A stretch of 15,934 nucleotides of DNA from Cyanobacteria bacterium UBA9579 (GTDB lineage Bacteria; Cyanobacteriota; Vampirovibrionia; Gastranaerophilales; UBA9579), in contig DNSU01000075.1 in assembly GCA_003499585.1 (NCBI GenBank), forward strand, positions 1 through 15,934. Direction: 5' to 3'. Of this stretch, positions 1 to 7,155 are shown piece by piece. How positions within the stretch are numbered: position 1 is the stretch's first letter; each line of letters starts with the position of its first letter. The translations under genes were made by a program, and so were the position numbers. The notes under the pieces are model-generated. The model was not told where the DNA came from. It made no database searches and saw only the letters and a program-made list of their open reading frames with translations.

Positions 1-360
1 ATAGGATTAGCACAGGGTTTAGCTGTAGCACCGGGATTATCAAGGTCTGGAGCAACTATAGCAGCTGGATTAGCAGCTGGATTAGATAGAGTAACAGCTG
101 CAAGATATTCATTTTTGCTAAGTATTCCAATAATAATACTTGCTGCTCTTCATCATCTACTGGATATTGGCAGCATTAGTGAAATCATAAGTTACAACTG
201 GACTGCTATTATTGCAGGAACTCTGTTATCAGCTTTAGTTGGCTATTATTGTATTAAATATTTCATAATATATATAAGTAAAAATAAACTGAATATTTTT
301 GCCTTTTACTGCTTAATAGTTGGATTATCAATGTTCCTGTTTTTTGGGAATATTGGATAA
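1..360 (+). CDS. uppP: Undecaprenyl-diphosphatase UppP (BacA), 5'-truncated by the window edge
   Basis: The reading frame is open from base 1 to the TAA at 358-360 and gives 119 residues, the C-terminal part of an integral membrane phosphatase that recycles undecaprenyl diphosphate to the monophosphate carrier used for peptidoglycan and surface polysaccharide synthesis. The signature loop PGLSRSG lies at visible residues 11-17, followed by GATIAAGLAAGLDR and the RYSFLLSIP segment, which match the second conserved UppP region, including the catalytic Arg of the SRSG motif. Three hydrophobic segments follow and the protein ends in the usual short hydrophobic tail (FFGNIG). The family is about 260-280 residues, so a little over half lies off the window. 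An ATG at 115-117 is internal, not the start. It converges on the minus-strand gene ending at 382, with 21 bases between. Confidence 0.93.
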   Translation: MGLAQGLAVAPGLSRSGATIAAGLAAGLDRVTAARYSFLLSIPIIILAALHHLLDIGSISEIISYNWTAIIAGTLLSALVGYYCIKYFIIYISKNKLNIFAFYCLIVGLSMFLFFGNIG

Positions 361-381
361 AGATTTTTAAAGCCTGCTTCC

Positions 382-633
382 TTAATCACCTTGCCTGTCA
401 TCAAAGTCTTCATATTGATCTATAAGTTCAGTTTCAGGATAAAGACCCTCAATGTCTGCTGTAAATGTATCTGATAGTTCATTAAATGGAGTGCCACAAC
501 TTGTGCAATATAGAACAATTTCCCTTCTATCAGTTCCGGGAAGGCTTTCCTCTTCATCTAAAACCATTATTTCACAAGTGACATACTTATGTTCTTCTTC
601 GCAATATATTTGTTTTTCTATAGTATGTGCCAC
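382..633 (-). CDS. Small acidic hypothetical protein with four cysteines (possible zinc-binding)
   Basis: This is an 83-residue protein of no family I recognise. It starts at a GTG (633-631) supported by an AGGAGG six bases upstream; the overlapping ATG two bases earlier is in another frame. Cys11 and Cys20 sit in the N-terminal part and a CTSCG knuckle supplies Cys43 and Cys46. Together they could bind one zinc ion, although the 8-residue first spacing is not a classical zinc ribbon. The C-terminal third is strongly acidic (Glu/Asp) with no hydrophobic segment, so a cytosolic protein is expected. It is transcribed alone, converging on uppP and diverging from the membrane-protein array. The strong ribosome site and the non-random composition argue that it is real. 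The opposite-strand frame over the same bases is a shadow. The function cannot be named. Confidence 0.7.
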   Translation of the reverse strand: MAHTIEKQIYCEEEHKYVTCEIMVLDEEESLPGTDRREIVLYCTSCGTPFNELSDTFTADIEGLYPETELIDQYEDFDDRQGD

Positions 634-639
634 ATTTCC

Positions 640-645
640 CCTCCT
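640..645 (-). promoter_or_regulatory. Strong Shine-Dalgarno deciding a GTG start
   Basis: The minus strand reads AGGAGG six bases before the GTG at 633-631. The full anti-SD match fixes the start of the small cysteine protein at GTG. It is also one of the best ribosome sites in the window; most other genes here have weak ones. Confidence 0.75.
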
Positions 646-845
646 TGTATAATTTCGGGATTATGGTTGGAATTAATTTCTATTCTTACAACTTATCATT
701 TTGTTGTACTATTTTTATCCCAGTAAGGAGTAATTTAATATTATCTTTAAGGGGTATAATTAGTAAGACTTATTAGACAATCCCGTCAAAACCTGTTAAC
801 TGGAAATAGACAGTAAATTTTTTCATATAAAATAAAGTATTATGG

Positions 846-866
846 TATTATCTTATAAAGATAATA
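846..866. promoter_or_regulatory. Perfect palindrome upstream of the membrane-protein array
   Basis: The arms TATTATCTT (846-854) and AAGATAATA (858-866) are perfect reverse complements around a 3-base spacer ATA. The site ends 30 bases before the ATG of the first paralog, so it could be a repressor operator or a short AT-rich hairpin in the 5' leader. No T-run follows, so it is not a terminator. An 8-base-period direct repeat, GTATTAT at 837-843 and 845-851, runs into its left arm. The remainder of the 634-896 gap shows no convincing -35/-10 pair. Confidence 0.4.
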
Positions 867-896
867 GGTGAGGGTGCTGTAAGAGTTGGGTAATGT

Positions 897-2438
897 ATGA
901 AAAAAGCTATATTCTTTTCATCGCTTGTATTAATTGTTTATTTTTTAACTTTCAGGATTCCCGTTCCTGATTTTGACTTGTGGGCAAGATTGGCAGTTGG
1001 TTCACTTTTCTTTCAGACAGGCGGAGTATTACCGCATGATATTTTTGCATACTCAATTACTAAACCCACCTGGGTCGATCATGAGTGGGGAACAGGTGTT
1101 TTATTTTATAGTTTAACTCGTTGTTTTGGTGATTTGGGGATTTTCGTCTTAAAAGGAATTCTCATTTTTGCAATTTTTATTCTCATATACAAAGTTATCA
1201 GGTTAAATCAAGATAAATTCAATAATGCATTTTATTTTCTCCTGATAGGATTTACCTTATATCCTAGTATTGCAAGCACTGTAAGATCACAGATATTCAC
1301 ATTTTTCTTTTTTGCACTCTGGATATATTTACTGGAAAGAGTAAGAAGAGGGGAAAACAGGCTTTTATGGATATTGCCTATAACTATGATAATTTGGGCA
1401 AACATGCACGGGGGGTTCCTGGCAGGGCTTGGATTACTGTTTATTTATGCAGTAGGTGAACTTTTAAATAGAAAAAATCCTCTAAAATACTTTGGAATTC
1501 TAGCTCTAAGCAGCATGGCTACACTAATAAACCCATATGGAATCAAATATTGGCACTATATTCTTGAAGCTACTACCCTAAATAGAATAGGCTTTATAGA
1601 ATGGCAGCCGATTAGTCTTACTGGCCCATTCCATAATATTCTTGGCATGCAAATTCATGTACTTTCAGGGTTTTTTATATTTATTTTGCTAACGGTAATA
1701 GTTGCTTTTATTGCCTTTATAAAAAGATATAACACTGATTGGGTAAAGATTCTTCTTGCACTAATCACTCTTTATATGGCATTAAAGCATCAAAGGCATG
1801 TGGTTTTCTTTGTACTTGCTATGTCAGGCTTAATGTATTCCCATTTTGCTTATATGTTTAACTGGCTTGTAGAACAGATCAAGGATAGATTAGGCGACAA
1901 ATCTCTGATTATTCCATCTTTCTCATTTAAAATTGGTGTTTTAGCCCTAATAATATATCTTTCTTCTCTGATCTATCCTATACCAACTAAATTTATAGTA
2001 AGTCCAGCTGTCTACCCTGTAGGATCACTGGAATTTATAAAGCAAAATAATTTATCCGGAAATCTGGCAATTACATATAATTGGGGAAGTTATGCTTTAT
2101 GGAAATTGTATCCTCAATGCAGAGTGCTTATTGATGGAAGATATGAAGAAGTTTATCCTAATGATATGTATTTACTAGCATTAAAATTCTCTGAACATAT
2201 AGGAAATGACTGGGCAAAATTTTTAAATGTCTTTCATACAGATATAATAGTTGCCCCAAAAAGTGCTTATAAGCCTGTAGACTTGCTGAGTTTGGAGAAC
2301 TGGAAACCGGTTTATGAGGATCAAGTAAGCGTAGTACTTGTACCAAAAGATAAGGTCCAGGATTTTACTTTCCATCCTAATGTTAATAATCAAGCTTACT
2401 GGCAGGAAAATTTTGCTAAACCTGTTGATTTAAACTAG
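897..2438 (+). CDS. Polytopic membrane protein, GT-C glycosyltransferase-like, paralog 1 of 3
   Basis: This 513-residue integral membrane protein has about ten hydrophobic segments and a C-terminal soluble segment. A first transmembrane helix (residues 4-20) is followed by a loop with FDLWARLAVG (26-35) and VDHEWG (60-65). Further on are RVRRGENRLLWILP (148-161), WANMHGGF (167-174), NPYG (212-215) and KHQRH (297-301), and then the C-terminal segment with WGSYALWKLYP (396-406) and LIDGRYEEVYP (411-421). Acidic residues in the first outer loop and this helix layout are typical of GT-C lipid-phosphate-sugar glycosyltransferases, and the G.Y..W.LYP...IDGR tail recurs in uncharacterised GT-C-like proteins. 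Activity and substrate are inferred, not shown. The ATG at 897 is the first start after an in-frame stop at 891-893; the ribosome site is weak (GAGTTGGG). It is probably co-transcribed with the next paralog, 26 bases on. Confidence 0.85.
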   Translation: MKKAIFFSSLVLIVYFLTFRIPVPDFDLWARLAVGSLFFQTGGVLPHDIFAYSITKPTWVDHEWGTGVLFYSLTRCFGDLGIFVLKGILIFAIFILIYKVIRLNQDKFNNAFYFLLIGFTLYPSIASTVRSQIFTFFFFALWIYLLERVRRGENRLLWILPITMIIWANMHGGFLAGLGLLFIYAVGELLNRKNPLKYFGILALSSMATLINPYGIKYWHYILEATTLNRIGFIEWQPISLTGPFHNILGMQIHVLSGFFIFILLTVIVAFIAFIKRYNTDWVKILLALITLYMALKHQRHVVFFVLAMSGLMYSHFAYMFNWLVEQIKDRLGDKSLIIPSFSFKIGVLALIIYLSSLIYPIPTKFIVSPAVYPVGSLEFIKQNNLSGNLAITYNWGSYALWKLYPQCRVLIDGRYEEVYPNDMYLLALKFSEHIGNDWAKFLNVFHTDIIVAPKSAYKPVDLLSLENWKPVYEDQVSVVLVPKDKVQDFTFHPNVNNQAYWQENFAKPVDLN

Positions 2439-2464
2439 GGGTCAGGAGTATAAAATATTGATTA

Positions 2465-4018
2465 ATGAAAAAAATAATCTTTTATTTAACTATAGTAATA
2501 ATTTCCTATATCTTAACTGTTATAGTTAATCATCCTGATAATGATTTATGGGCAAGGTTAGCTGTAGGATCAATATTTTTCCAGACAGGAAACGTATTAA
2601 AACACGATATTTTTGCTTATGTTCCAACTAAAGATTTATGGATAGATCATGAATGGGGCTCAGGAGTTATTTTCTATTTTTTTGCAAATCAATTTGGCAA
2701 TTGGGGTTTATTTTTATTAAAAGCCTTAATAGTAGTATCTATTTTTATATTACTGAGTAAAATCATTAAACTATATATAAATAAAGAATCAAATATTGAA
2801 ATATTTTACTTTATATTTCTTGCTTTTGCGCTTCTTCCCGGCATAGCAAATCTCTTAAGAGCACAGACGTTCACTTATCTATTTTTTGTACTTTGGATAT
2901 ATGTGCTTGAAAGAGTGAGAAGAGGAGAAAACAGGCTTTTATGGATATTACCTATAACTATGATAATCTGGGCAAATATGCATGGAGGTTTTGTAGCTGG
3001 GCTGGGCTTGCTATTTATTTATGCATTAGGAGAGTTTCTAAATAAAAGTAACTACCAGAAATATCTATGGATATTAGGAATTAGCACTCTTATTACATTA
3101 ATAAATCCTTATGGAATCAAATATTGGCCTTATATTTTTGAAGCAGTAACTATGCCACGCCCATTGATTGGTGAATGGAAGCCTTTATCTATATTAAACG
3201 GATCATCCCACTTGATCTATGGTATTGAAGTTCCCACTTTATCTGGATTCTTTGTATTTGTTTTCCTGACAGCTTTAGTCAGCATCAAATTATTAATAAA
3301 CAGGATTCAGACTGACTGGGTCAAAATTTTATTAATAGGAATTATGTTCTACTTATCCTTAAAGCATCAAAGACACAGCGAATTCTTTACTTTAGCTGTA
3401 TCAGGCTTACTTTATTATCAATATTCTGCTTTATTCTCATATGTATTTGATTTAATCAGAAATAAATTTGGGGAAGAGACTAAAAAACTGGTTTTACTAG
3501 CTAAAGATACTCTGGTTTATATTCTGCTAATATCTATTTGTGTATTTTTTGTACCAATATTGCCCAAAGAAATATTAGCTAATCCCATATTTTATCCGGT
3601 AGGTGCTTTTGAGTTCATAAAACAGAATAATATCTCTGGAAACCTGGCAACCACTTACGGATGGGGGAGTTATGCATTATGGAAATTATATCCTCAGTGC
3701 AAAGTATTAATAGATGGAAGATATGAAGAAGTTTATCCTAATGACGTTTTTGAGATTACAATGAATTTTTCCGAGCATTTGAATGATAATTGGAGTAGAT
3801 TTTTAGACATTTATAATACAGATATAATAGTTGCTTCCAAATTAAAATACAGGCCATATGACTTTGCAATGATTAATGGATGGAAAGTTGTTTATCAGGA
3901 TGCAATTAGTGTCGTACTTTTACCTACAAGTAAAATTAAAGATTCTTATATTAGTCCTAATTATAAGAATAAAGAATATTGGCGTGAAGATCTATCTAAA
4001 CATGTTAATTTAAATTAG
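2465..4018 (+). CDS. Polytopic membrane protein, GT-C glycosyltransferase-like, paralog 2 of 3
   Basis: This 517-residue protein is homologous over its whole length to its neighbours, in the same motif order: NDLWARLAVG (26-35), IDHEWGSG (60-67), RVRRGENRLLWILP (150-163), WANMHGGF (169-176), NPYG (214-217), KHQRH (300-304), WGSYALWKLYP (400-410) and LIDGRYEEVYP (415-425). The ATG at 2465 directly follows an in-frame TGA at 2459-2461, so it is the earliest start; AGGAG lies a distant 16 bases upstream. In the segment after the conserved core (NKSNYQKYLWILG) it departs from paralogs 1 and 3, which share RKNPLKY there. Its DNA is nearly identical to paralog 3 over 2960-3022 and identical to paralog 1 over 3713-3744, a patchwork suggesting gene conversion. 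The role is inferred as for paralog 1. An 88-base AT-rich gap separates it from paralog 3. Confidence 0.85.
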   Translation: MKKIIFYLTIVIISYILTVIVNHPDNDLWARLAVGSIFFQTGNVLKHDIFAYVPTKDLWIDHEWGSGVIFYFFANQFGNWGLFLLKALIVVSIFILLSKIIKLYINKESNIEIFYFIFLAFALLPGIANLLRAQTFTYLFFVLWIYVLERVRRGENRLLWILPITMIIWANMHGGFVAGLGLLFIYALGEFLNKSNYQKYLWILGISTLITLINPYGIKYWPYIFEAVTMPRPLIGEWKPLSILNGSSHLIYGIEVPTLSGFFVFVFLTALVSIKLLINRIQTDWVKILLIGIMFYLSLKHQRHSEFFTLAVSGLLYYQYSALFSYVFDLIRNKFGEETKKLVLLAKDTLVYILLISICVFFVPILPKEILANPIFYPVGAFEFIKQNNISGNLATTYGWGSYALWKLYPQCKVLIDGRYEEVYPNDVFEITMNFSEHLNDNWSRFLDIYNTDIIVASKLKYRPYDFAMINGWKVVYQDAISVVLLPTSKIKDSYISPNYKNKEYWREDLSKHVNLN

Positions 4019-4106
4019 CTTTATAAATAATTTTTCTCTTTTTAAAGTTTTAAGTATTATAATTTTGATTATACCGTTTCCAAATCTGAGTGGAGCTGAA
4101 TATTGT

Positions 4107-5666
4107 ATGAAAAAGATAGTATTTTACCTTGTAATAGCATTAATTGCCGGCTTATTATCAATTGTATTAATGTTTCCTGATTGGGATTTATGGGCAAGGC
4201 TTGCAGTAGGATCACTGTTTTTCCAAACAGGTGGAGTGCTAAAACAGGATATTTTTTCGTATGCACCAACAAGAGATTTATGGATAGACCATGAATGGGG
4301 CTCAGGAGTTATTTTCTTTTTCCTGACTGATCATTTTGGAGATCTAGGTTTATTTGCCCTGAAATTTATTATTCTATTTCTAATATTATTCCTTATTGCG
4401 AGTATTATTAAACTTCACATTGGCAAAGATCATAATATTGCCTTATTTTACCCTATTTTTATTGGATTTTCTATCTTACCGGGAGTTCAAAACGTAATCA
4501 GATCTCAAATGTTTACCTTTCTTTTCTTCGTTCTATGGCTGTATATACTTGAAAGGGTAAGAAAAGGAGAAAACAGGCTTTTATGGATATTGCCTGTAAC
4601 GATGATAATCTGGGCAAATATGCATGGAGGTTTTGTAGCTGGACTGGGCTTGCTATTTATTTATACACTGGGAGAATTTTTAAACAGAAAAAATCCTCTA
4701 AAATACCTTGGAACATTAATTCTCAGTATTGCTGCTACATTAATAAATCCTTATGGAGCTAAATATTGGCCTTATATTTATGAAGCTACCACTATGACAA
4801 GGCCATTAATTCCGGAATGGCAACCAATAACACTAACAGGACCCGTAAATATGTTCATGGGTATTCCTATTCATGCCTATCTGGGATTTATGATTTTTGC
4901 TTTATTAGTTATTATTATTGGAATTAGGCTTTTTTACAAGAAAGCTAATGCTGACTGGATAAGTATTTTAACTGTATTATTCACCCTCTATATGGGATTA
5001 AAACATCAAAGGCATGCCTTCTTCTTCATTATAGCTGCATCAAGCTTGTTTTATCCTCATTATGCAGCATTGTTTGAATACTTGAAAGAACTATTCAGCA
5101 ATAAATTTAATAAAAATATTGATATATGGTTTAAAGCCGCAAAGAATACTTTATCCATTTTTCTAATAGTTATTACAGTGATTTTATTAAAGAATATTCT
5201 CTCAATATCGCCTGTTAGGTTTGTCGTTCAGCCAAATATTTATCCTGTAGGCTCATTTGAGTTTATAAAGCAAAACAATTTATCAGGAAATCTGGCAACT
5301 ACTTATAACTGGGGAAGCTATGCACTATGGAAATTGTATCCTCAATGCAAAGTTCTTATTGATGGCAGAAGTGAAGAGGTTTATCCTCAAAATATTATAG
5401 ATATAACGGCAGTATTTTCCGAAAAGCTCAACCACAATTGGGTAGATGTTATCAATAAACTCCATGCGGATATTATAGTTCTTCCCAAAAGAGCATATTA
5501 TCCAATGGACTTCCTGGCTTTACCTGATTGGCAAATTGTTTATGAAGATGCAATTAGTGTTTTACTTTTACCAAAGAGTAAAAGTAAAGATTTATATGTA
5601 AAGCCGAACTTTAATAATCCTGTTTACTGGAAAGAAGACTTATCAAAACACGTAAATCTAAATTAA
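4107..5666 (+). CDS. Polytopic membrane protein, GT-C glycosyltransferase-like, paralog 3 of 3
   Basis: The frame is open from a TTG at 4065, but the ATG at 4107 is preferred. It gives the MKK N terminus shared by all three paralogs, puts DWDLWARLAVG and IDHEWGSG at the same residue numbers as paralog 2, and has TGGAG 11 bases upstream. The protein is then 519 residues. It keeps RVRKGENRLLWILP, WANMHGGF, NPYG, KHQRH and WGSYALWKLYP. The tail motif reads IDGRSEEVYPQN instead of IDGRYEEVYPND, so the Tyr after DGR is replaced by Ser and the final Asp is lost. If that loop binds a ligand, this copy may have a different preference. Function is inferred from the GT-C-like layout only. It ends 45 bases before glcD on the same strand, so shared transcription is possible. 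Confidence 0.85.
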   Translation: MKKIVFYLVIALIAGLLSIVLMFPDWDLWARLAVGSLFFQTGGVLKQDIFSYAPTRDLWIDHEWGSGVIFFFLTDHFGDLGLFALKFIILFLILFLIASIIKLHIGKDHNIALFYPIFIGFSILPGVQNVIRSQMFTFLFFVLWLYILERVRKGENRLLWILPVTMIIWANMHGGFVAGLGLLFIYTLGEFLNRKNPLKYLGTLILSIAATLINPYGAKYWPYIYEATTMTRPLIPEWQPITLTGPVNMFMGIPIHAYLGFMIFALLVIIIGIRLFYKKANADWISILTVLFTLYMGLKHQRHAFFFIIAASSLFYPHYAALFEYLKELFSNKFNKNIDIWFKAAKNTLSIFLIVITVILLKNILSISPVRFVVQPNIYPVGSFEFIKQNNLSGNLATTYNWGSYALWKLYPQCKVLIDGRSEEVYPQNIIDITAVFSEKLNHNWVDVINKLHADIIVLPKRAYYPMDFLALPDWQIVYEDAISVLLLPKSKSKDLYVKPNFNNPVYWKEDLSKHVNLN

Positions 5667-5711
5667 ATAATTGGTTTATAATTTATTTATATAGCAAATC
5701 TGGGTAAATTA

Positions 5712-7136
5712 ATGGCAAATGTTCACGAAAAAATTAATATAAATAGCTCTATATTGCATAAAATAGAATCAATTCTTGGAAAAGACAATGTTCTTACCAA
5801 TTTTGAAGAACGATATTGCTATGCATATGATGCAACTGCAATAGGAGAAGATTTATATCTACCTGATTTAGTGGTTTTACCAACTTCAAAAGAACAAGTA
5901 AGTGAACTTTTAAAAATTGCTAATGCGAACTCCATACCTATAGTCGCAAGGGGAGCTGGAACTAACCTTGCAGGAGGGTGTGTTCCACTTAAAGGCGGGG
6001 TCATTATTCATTTTTCCAGGATGAATAATATATTAAATATAGATAAAGACAATCTTATGTGTACGGTTCAGCCGGGTGTCGTAGTGGAAAAACTGCAAAA
6101 AGAGATTGAAAAACTAGGTTTATTTTATCCTCCGGATCCATCTAATTTAAAAGTATCTACAATCGGCGGCAGTGTTGCATTATCTTCAAGCGGACCAAGA
6201 TTTTTCAAATACGGCGGGACAAAAGACTATGTTCTTGGGCTTGAAGCAGTAATGGCAGATGGAACCATAATGAAAGTTGGCGGGAATACAGCAAAAAACG
6301 CCACAGGTTATAATCTAACCCAGCTTTTTATCGGGTCAGAAGGAACTCTGGGTATAGTTACGGAGATAACATTAAGACTAATCCCCATGCCGGAAGACAG
6401 AAAAGTCCTTTTGGCGTTTTTTGATTCAATTGATAATGCTGCTAATGCTGTAACAGGAATAATATCTGCTAAAATCACACCAGCTACTCTTGATTTAATG
6501 GACAAAAACACTATGCAGACAATTGAAAATTTCCATGCCACAGGACTATCTGTAGAAATGGATGCTGCACTAGTTATTGAAGTAGATGGTTTTAGTGATT
6601 CTGTTAATCTACAAATGCAGCAGATTCTTGAAATTTGCAATAAGTTTGGGGCAAAAAATATTCGTGTCTCAAAAAATGAACAGGAAAGAGAAGAAATCTG
6701 GTTTGCCAGAAGATCAGCTTTTGGCGCTGTAGCAAGATTAAGCCCAAATGTAGTCACGGAAGATGCAGTGGTACCAAGAGCTAAAATTCCTGAAATGATT
6801 AAAGAGATAAGAAGAATAGCTGATAAATATAATTTGCTTGTATGTATTATGGGCCATGCCGGTGATGGGAATCTACATCCGAATTTCTCATTAGACCTTC
6901 GAAATAAAGAAGAAGCTCATAACTTCGAAATGGCTGCTGCTGAATTATTTGAAGCTGCTATTAAGCTTGGCGGGACACTCTCAGGTGAGCATGGTGTTGG
7001 AATGGCAAAGGCTAAGTATCTAAGCAACGCACTTGATAATAACGCAATTGATTATATGAAAGCCATTAAAAACATTTTTGACCCCAAAGGAATATTAAAC
7101 CCCGGAAAGGTCTTTTATCAGGAAAAATCACAATAA
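5712..7136 (+). CDS. glcD: GlcD-like FAD-binding 2-hydroxyacid oxidase/dehydrogenase subunit
   Basis: This 474-residue flavoprotein is predicted to oxidise glycolate, D-lactate or a similar 2-hydroxyacid to the 2-oxoacid, passing electrons from FAD to an iron-sulfur partner. The N-terminal PCMH-type FAD domain spans roughly residues 50-227, with VARGAGTNLAGG (78-89), PPDPSN (140-145), ATGYNLTQLFIGSEGTLGI (197-215) and its characteristic Gly-rich loops. The C-terminal FAD-oxidase domain has WFARR (330-334), EDAVVP (350-355), GHAGDGNLHPN (381-391), GEHGVG (425-430) and ends in ILNPGKVF (461-468). The length is close to E. coli GlcD (499). Adjacent glcF, 19 bases downstream, supports a GlcDF-type complex at the membrane. 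No glcE is seen. Family membership is certain. Substrate is not, because D-lactate dehydrogenases share all these motifs. Confidence 0.9.
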   Translation: MANVHEKININSSILHKIESILGKDNVLTNFEERYCYAYDATAIGEDLYLPDLVVLPTSKEQVSELLKIANANSIPIVARGAGTNLAGGCVPLKGGVIIHFSRMNNILNIDKDNLMCTVQPGVVVEKLQKEIEKLGLFYPPDPSNLKVSTIGGSVALSSSGPRFFKYGGTKDYVLGLEAVMADGTIMKVGGNTAKNATGYNLTQLFIGSEGTLGIVTEITLRLIPMPEDRKVLLAFFDSIDNAANAVTGIISAKITPATLDLMDKNTMQTIENFHATGLSVEMDAALVIEVDGFSDSVNLQMQQILEICNKFGAKNIRVSKNEQEREEIWFARRSAFGAVARLSPNVVTEDAVVPRAKIPEMIKEIRRIADKYNLLVCIMGHAGDGNLHPNFSLDLRNKEEAHNFEMAAAELFEAAIKLGGTLSGEHGVGMAKAKYLSNALDNNAIDYMKAIKNIFDPKGILNPGKVFYQEKSQ

Positions 7137-7155
7137 TCTGGTCTATTAAATAAAA

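Noticed and set aside
61..84. Perfect 12-base tandem repeat GCAGCTGGATTA inside uppP
   Set aside because: It encodes AAGLAAGL at a point where UppP proteins from other bacteria have the same number of residues, so it is not an insertion or expanding repeat, only similar codons.
452..652. Plus-strand frame of 66 codons
   Set aside because: It lies antisense to the small cysteine gene, which has the ribosome site and better composition.
755..760. TATAAT as a promoter -10 for the paralog array
   Set aside because: No -35-like hexamer at 16-18 bases upstream, and the motif is frequent in AT-rich gaps.
663..776. Short plus-strand ATG frame of about 37 codons in the intergenic gap
   Set aside because: No ribosome site and random-looking composition.
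4058..4063. TATAAT before paralog 3
   Set aside because: No matching -35 element; the neighbouring bases are plain AT-rich sequence.
4065..4106. TTG start adding 14 residues to paralog 3
   Set aside because: The extension is not seen in the other two paralogs, which start MKK at the position of the ATG at 4107.
6308..6757. Minus-strand frame of 149 codons
   Set aside because: It is a shadow of glcD, whose motifs are unmistakable on the plus strand.
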